DNA of 64,000 bases, from the NCBI RefSeq assembly GCF_900094625.1, contig NZ_FMAJ01000001.1:788294-852293 (forward strand), in the 5' to 3' direction. Position numbers and translations under genes: made by a program. Numbering within the stretch: the first letter of the stretch is position 1; every line of letters begins with the position of its first letter. Shown in pieces: positions 60,302 to 64,000 of this stretch. A model generated the notes under the pieces. That model had not been told where the DNA came from. It worked only from the letters and a program-made list of their open reading frames with translations, and did not search any database. Origin of the DNA: Rhizobium aethiopicum (lineage in GTDB: Bacteria > Pseudomonadota > Alphaproteobacteria > Rhizobiales > Rhizobiaceae).

Positions 60302-61957
60302 TTAGCCAATCTCGGCGCGAGCCCGAGGCCTGGTATCATTGCGTTCATAGGCGAAGATCGCCGAAGGCAGCGCCGGCAAGCCGCGGATGAGATCCGAGCC
60401 TTTTTCGCCGACCATGATCGTCGGCGCGTTGGTGTTGCATGACGGCACGCGCGGCATGACGGAGGAATCGCAGACCCTCAGACCTTCAAGGCCGTGGACC
60501 TTGAGATCCAACCCGACCACCGCGTCAGGTCCCGTTCCCATCTTGCAGGTGCCCACAGGATGATGGTCGGTCTTGGCATTGGCGCAGCCATAGTCGAAAA
60601 GCTGCTCGTCGGTCATGACCATCGGCCCCGGCAGCCGTTCGGCCATGACATAGGGTTTCAGCGCCGCCTGCTGCATGATTTCGCGGGCGATCTTGAGACC
60701 CTCCAGGGACATCTTCCGGTCGTGCGGATCGGACCAGTAGTTGGGATCGATCAAGGGAGCCGCACCGGGATCGGCGGATGAGAGACGCACTGTCCCCCGC
60801 GAGCGAGGATGCAGATAGGCAGAGTTGAGCGTCACGCCCGCGTTTTTCAGCCGCTCGACGCCGGCTTCGATCCCCGATCCCAGACCGAGGTGGAACTGGA
60901 TGTCGGGAGACCGTGCCTCGGGATCGGCGTACCAGAAGCCACCGGTCTCGAAGAGCGAGGAGGCGACCGGACCGGTGCGGAACAGGACATACTGAACTCC
61001 GGCCCAAAGCGTGCGGTGGAACTTCGCGACTCCATCATAGGTGTGATCGCCGGTGCATTCGGCGATGACGAACAGATCCAGGTGATCCTGAAGGTTGCCG
61101 CCGACGCCAGGCAGATCGTGGATCACCTTGACGCCCACCGATTTGAGATGATCGACCGGCCCGATGCCGGACTGCAGAAGAAGCTTCGGCGACCCGATCG
61201 CGCCGGAGGAAATCAGGACTTCGCGTTCAGCGCGCACGATCTCCAGGCCGCGCGCGGACGCGATCTCGACGCCAGTTGCACGAGCTCCCTCGACTATGAT
61301 CCGCGCGACGCGCGCGCCCGTCCGGACCGTCAGGTTCTTCCGGTCTTTGATCGGTGAGAGATAGGCGAGCGAAGCCGACGATCTGCGGCGATTGCGTTGC
61401 GTCAGCTGATAAAATCCAACGCCGGCCTGCTGGCGACCATTGAAATCATGATTATACGGAATGCCGAGCTCCTGCCCCGCGCGGATATAGGCATCACAGA
61501 TCGGCAACGCCGCGGCCGGCATCGAGACCCCCAGCGGACCGCCATAGGCATGATAGTCGTCGGCGAAGCGCTGATTGTCCTCGGCACGTTTGAAATAGGG
61601 CAGGATCGAGCGATAGTCCCAGCCCTCGCAGCCGTCTTCACTGGCCCAGAGATCATAATCGGCCGCATTTCCGCGCGTATAGAGCTGAGCGTTGATAGAC
61701 GAGCCGCCACCGATGACCTTCGCCTGGGTGTAACGAAGGACACGGCCTTTCATATGCTTCTGGGGAACGGTCTGCCATCCCCAGCTGGCCACGCCCTTGG
61801 TCATCTTGGCAAAGCCGGCCGGCATGTGAAAAAGAGGATTCCAGTCGCCGCCGCCTGCTTCAAGCAGGAGGACGCGCACCTCAGGATCTTCGCTCAGCCG
61901 GCTTGCCAATACGCATCCCGCAGGACCGGCGCCCGTGATGATATAGTCGAATGCCAT
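60302..61957 (-). CDS. GMC-family oxidoreductase (choline/alcohol dehydrogenase-like)
   Basis: A 551-residue FAD enzyme. The dinucleotide motif is DYIITGAGPAGCVLASRLSE, GGSSINAQLYTRG is GMC signature 1 and SSGAIGSPKLLLQSG is signature 2. The C-terminal catalytic region has KTDHHPVGTCKMG (His) and MPRVPSCNTNAPTIMVGEKG. It is close to choline- and other alcohol-dehydrogenase-type GMC enzymes. Its length suits a full enzyme. It lies 12 bp upstream of Gfo/Idh. Confidence 0.9.
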   Translation of the reverse strand: MAFDYIITGAGPAGCVLASRLSEDPEVRVLLLEAGGGDWNPLFHMPAGFAKMTKGVASWGWQTVPQKHMKGRVLRYTQAKVIGGGSSINAQLYTRGNAADYDLWASEDGCEGWDYRSILPYFKRAEDNQRFADDYHAYGGPLGVSMPAAALPICDAYIRAGQELGIPYNHDFNGRQQAGVGFYQLTQRNRRRSSASLAYLSPIKDRKNLTVRTGARVARIIVEGARATGVEIASARGLEIVRAEREVLISSGAIGSPKLLLQSGIGPVDHLKSVGVKVIHDLPGVGGNLQDHLDLFVIAECTGDHTYDGVAKFHRTLWAGVQYVLFRTGPVASSLFETGGFWYADPEARSPDIQFHLGLGSGIEAGVERLKNAGVTLNSAYLHPRSRGTVRLSSADPGAAPLIDPNYWSDPHDRKMSLEGLKIAREIMQQAALKPYVMAERLPGPMVMTDEQLFDYGCANAKTDHHPVGTCKMGTGPDAVVGLDLKVHGLEGLRVCDSSVMPRVPSCNTNAPTIMVGEKGSDLIRGLPALPSAIFAYERNDTRPRARAEIG

Positions 61958-61966
61958 TTTACCGTC

Positions 61967-63505
61967 CTAATTGTGCCCGGCAGATGCCAATGGATGTGCT
62001 GATGCCCGCAAGTCCTTCGATGCGATGTGATCCGCGACCCTCAGCGCCTGGCTGGCGACGGTAAGTGCGGGATTGACCGCGGCCGACGACGGCAGGAATC
62101 CGGCGTCGACGACGAAAAGGTTCTCGTGATCAAAGGAACGGCAGTAGGGATCGAGCGGCGCCGTCGCGGGGTCGTTTCCGATGCGGATCGTTCCGCACTG
62201 ATGGGAGGGTGTACGCTTGTCGAAGGGTCTCGACAGCACGATCGGAAATCCGATCGACTTCAGGATCGCCTTCAGCCTGGCGACGAGCGCCAGATGCGCA
62301 TCCCAGTTGGTTCGTTGCCATTGGAGAACGATCCTGTCTCCATCGACCATGACGCGGCTTTCGGGATTGGGAACGTCCTCGCTCATCGCATAGAAGTCGA
62401 TGGCATGGCTCGTGATGAAACGCAGGAACCATTCCGGAGCCTGTGGCAGAGAGCCCTTGAGGACCTTTTCGGAGATGCGGCCGAGGAGTTGCACGTTGCC
62501 GAGCGGCGGTCCTCCCTCCCCGTCCGAAAGATAGAAGTCGTTGAAAGCAAACGTCTTCTGGTAGATTGCGGTGTTCCGGAACCGTCGCGAAACGCCGATG
62601 ACCGCGGAGGCATTGTGGTTCATGAAGTTACGGCCCACCTGATCGGAGGAATTCGCCAGGCCCGTCGGGAAGCGGTCGTTTTTCGAGCGCAGCAAAAGCA
62701 CCGACGACTGGACGGCGCCTGCCGAAAGGATGACAATCTCAGGCGAAACCGTCAGCGTCTCACCGTTCCTGACATAGATGACCCGGTCGATCCGATCCCC
62801 CGCCCCGGTCTCGAGCCTCGTCACGCGGGCATTCGTCTCGAGCCGCACGTTCTCGTGCTTCAGCGCCACCGCAAGCGCTGCGGTCTCGGCATCCATCTTG
62901 CCGTCGCATGCGTTCGGATGCGCATCCCATGGTGTGCGCGCCTTTGAGAGCCAGGCATCCAGATCCAGGCCGAGCGGCAGCGAAAAAGGATGCAGGCCTG
63001 TCGCCTTGAGGCGCGCCCTGACGTCGGCGATCGGCGCCTCGTCGGGCACCGGCGGGAACTCGTAGGCAACCGAGTGATGCGGTTCGGTCGGATCCTCGCC
63101 AAGGCTGCCGCGCACCCGATACATCCGCTCCGCCTTCGAATACCAGGGCTCCAGCTCTTCGTAGGCAAAGGGCCAGGCCGGCGACACGCCCTCCCGGTGT
63201 TCGATGACGTCGAAATCTTCCTTGCGATAGCGCGACAGGACGGCGCCGTAGAATTTCGAATTGCCGCCCACATTGTAATAGTTGCCGGGGTTGAAACCCT
63301 TACCGTTCGCCTCGTACCAGGTTTCTTTCGGCCGGAAATGTCCCCGCTGGAAGATGGCGCGCTGGTCGCGATTGACGGGAAGATCAGCGATATGATCTCC
63401 GGCTTCGAGGACCAGTATCCGCGCGCCTGATCCAGCCAGGCCGGCAGCGATGGTGGCGCCGCCGACGCCCGAGCCGATGATGACGATGTCTGGTGAGCCG
63501 CTCAT
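61967..63505 (-). CDS. GMC-family oxidoreductase, gluconate/sorbose dehydrogenase-like
   Basis: A 512-residue FAD enzyme of the GMC type, distinct from its neighbour. The N-terminal motif is DIVIIGSGVGGATIAAGLAG, followed by NPGNYYNVGGNSKFYGAVLS. The C-terminal active-site segment is PSHQCGTIRIGNDPATAPLD, then VVDAGFLPSSAAVNPALTVA. It lacks the GGSSIN form of signature 1, placing it nearer the cytochrome-linked gluconate 2-dehydrogenase group. It is 9 bp upstream of the other GMC gene. Confidence 0.88.
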   Translation of the reverse strand: MSGSPDIVIIGSGVGGATIAAGLAGSGARILVLEAGDHIADLPVNRDQRAIFQRGHFRPKETWYEANGKGFNPGNYYNVGGNSKFYGAVLSRYRKEDFDVIEHREGVSPAWPFAYEELEPWYSKAERMYRVRGSLGEDPTEPHHSVAYEFPPVPDEAPIADVRARLKATGLHPFSLPLGLDLDAWLSKARTPWDAHPNACDGKMDAETAALAVALKHENVRLETNARVTRLETGAGDRIDRVIYVRNGETLTVSPEIVILSAGAVQSSVLLLRSKNDRFPTGLANSSDQVGRNFMNHNASAVIGVSRRFRNTAIYQKTFAFNDFYLSDGEGGPPLGNVQLLGRISEKVLKGSLPQAPEWFLRFITSHAIDFYAMSEDVPNPESRVMVDGDRIVLQWQRTNWDAHLALVARLKAILKSIGFPIVLSRPFDKRTPSHQCGTIRIGNDPATAPLDPYCRSFDHENLFVVDAGFLPSSAAVNPALTVASQALRVADHIASKDLRASAHPLASAGHN

Positions 63506-63520
63506 ATCAACACCTGGCCA

Positions 63521-64000
63521 TCACGCGATCCGCGCCTGGCTGTCAGGATCGAAGAACACCGCCTTGTCGAGGTTGAAGGCGAGGCGTGTGTTCTGGCCGG
63601 GGGCGATGCCGGCATCGGCGCGCAAGCGTGCGACGACGGATTTGCCGCCGAGCTTGGTGACGGCGAAGGTGTCGGAGCCGGCCGGTTCGACCACCTCTAT
63701 CAGGCAGTCGTCCTCGGTCAGCGAGCGCGCCTTGCGGTCGGCGCCATCGGGATCGGTCAGGGCTTCGGGGCGGATGCCGAAGATCACCGGCCTGCCGGCA
63801 TAGGCGGACAGGCCGTGATTGCCGGAGACGACAGGCAGTCTGAGCGGCGCCCCGTTCGGCCGCTCGAGCGTAACGGCAAGGCCGGCGGCGCCGGCCTCGA
63901 CGGTGGCGTTGAGCAGGTTCATCGCCGGCGATCCCATGAAGTCGGCGACGAAGAGATTGGCCGGGCTGTTATAGATCTCGGCCGGCGTGCCGAACTGCTG
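63521..64000 (-). CDS. Sugar ABC transporter ATP-binding protein, 3' part (start outside window)
   Basis: The last 160 codons of a MalK/UgpC-type ATPase. The visible part begins QQFGTPAEIYNSPANLFVAD, the typical end of the ATPase domain, then the C-terminal TOBE/OB regulatory domain (VIFGIRPEALTD, DCLIEVVEPAGSD, VARLRADAGIAPGQN, AFNLDKAVFFDPDSQ). The nucleotide-binding domain is beyond the window. It heads the visible part of the leftward operon with the oxidoreductases, so it probably imports their substrate. Confidence 0.9.
   Translation of the reverse strand, partial: QQFGTPAEIYNSPANLFVADFMGSPAMNLLNATVEAGAAGLAVTLERPNGAPLRLPVVSGNHGLSAYAGRPVIFGIRPEALTDPDGADRKARSLTEDDCLIEVVEPAGSDTFAVTKLGGKSVVARLRADAGIAPGQNTRLAFNLDKAVFFDPDSQARIA

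Overview
The window looks like a chromosomal segment of a Rhizobium-group alphaproteobacterium (R. etli / R. leguminosarum type). This is inferred from gene content: B12-dependent class II ribonucleotide reductase with NrdR boxes, EcfG-type general-stress promoters, BA14K and DUF1236 proteins, several Lrp/AsnC regulators, high GC and dense gene packing. No insertion sequence, phage, CRISPR array or rRNA gene was seen. One tRNA, Leu(UAA), is present.

Region by region. 1-4.3 kb: assimilatory nitrate/nitrite reduction (nirB 3' part, nirD, nasA). 4.3-7.6 kb: a HAD hydrolase, a small secreted protein behind an EcfG-like promoter, then a decayed patch: a frameshifted 3' fragment of cyclopropane-fatty-acid synthase, an intact short-chain dehydrogenase and a frameshifted ChrR-type anti-sigma gene. 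7.7-10.9 kb: cysK, an AlaX editing protein, a mercaptopyruvate sulfurtransferase and a GNAT enzyme. 11-16.3 kb: MFS and EamA transporters, alanine dehydrogenase with a divergent Lrp-type regulator, and a PilZ protein. 16.5-25.7 kb: a Tat-exported CpdB nucleotidase, a LysR/azoreductase pair, a TetR/SDR pair with a clear operator, a membrane GGDEF protein, an HlyU-family protein, threonine dehydratase, a VanZ-like protein and a hidden 43-residue membrane ORF. 25.8-33.7 kb: tRNA-Leu, a molybdopterin-binding CinA-like protein, a universal stress protein, xanthine phosphoribosyltransferase, nrdJ and a SixA-like phosphatase.

33.9-38.6 kb: a patatin-like lipase, two convergent secreted ClpP-fold proteins and a MEKHLA protein. 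38.6-44.8 kb: a nearly complete phenylalanine/tyrosine catabolic block (phhA; hppD-hmgA-fahA-maiA) with two Lrp-type regulators and recognisable operator pairs. 45-47.4 kb: an AraC regulator, a peroxiredoxin-like protein and an L,D-transpeptidase.

47.5-57 kb: an accessory stress-type island of small envelope or hypothetical proteins, a methyltransferase, a NarL-type two-component system, GFA and exonuclease III. Its most interesting feature is regulatory: a tandem imperfect palindrome (consensus GGACCTTGGTCC, 22 bp period) sits exactly 7 bp upstream of a GGAAC-N16-(c/a)GTT promoter at two separate genes flanking the two-component system, with a related tandem pair in a third intergenic region. 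57-64 kb: a leftward operon with the end of a sugar-type ABC transporter ATPase, two GMC oxidoreductases, a Gfo/Idh/MocA dehydrogenase and a fumarate-reductase-like flavoprotein, probably a polyol or sugar oxidation pathway of unknown substrate.
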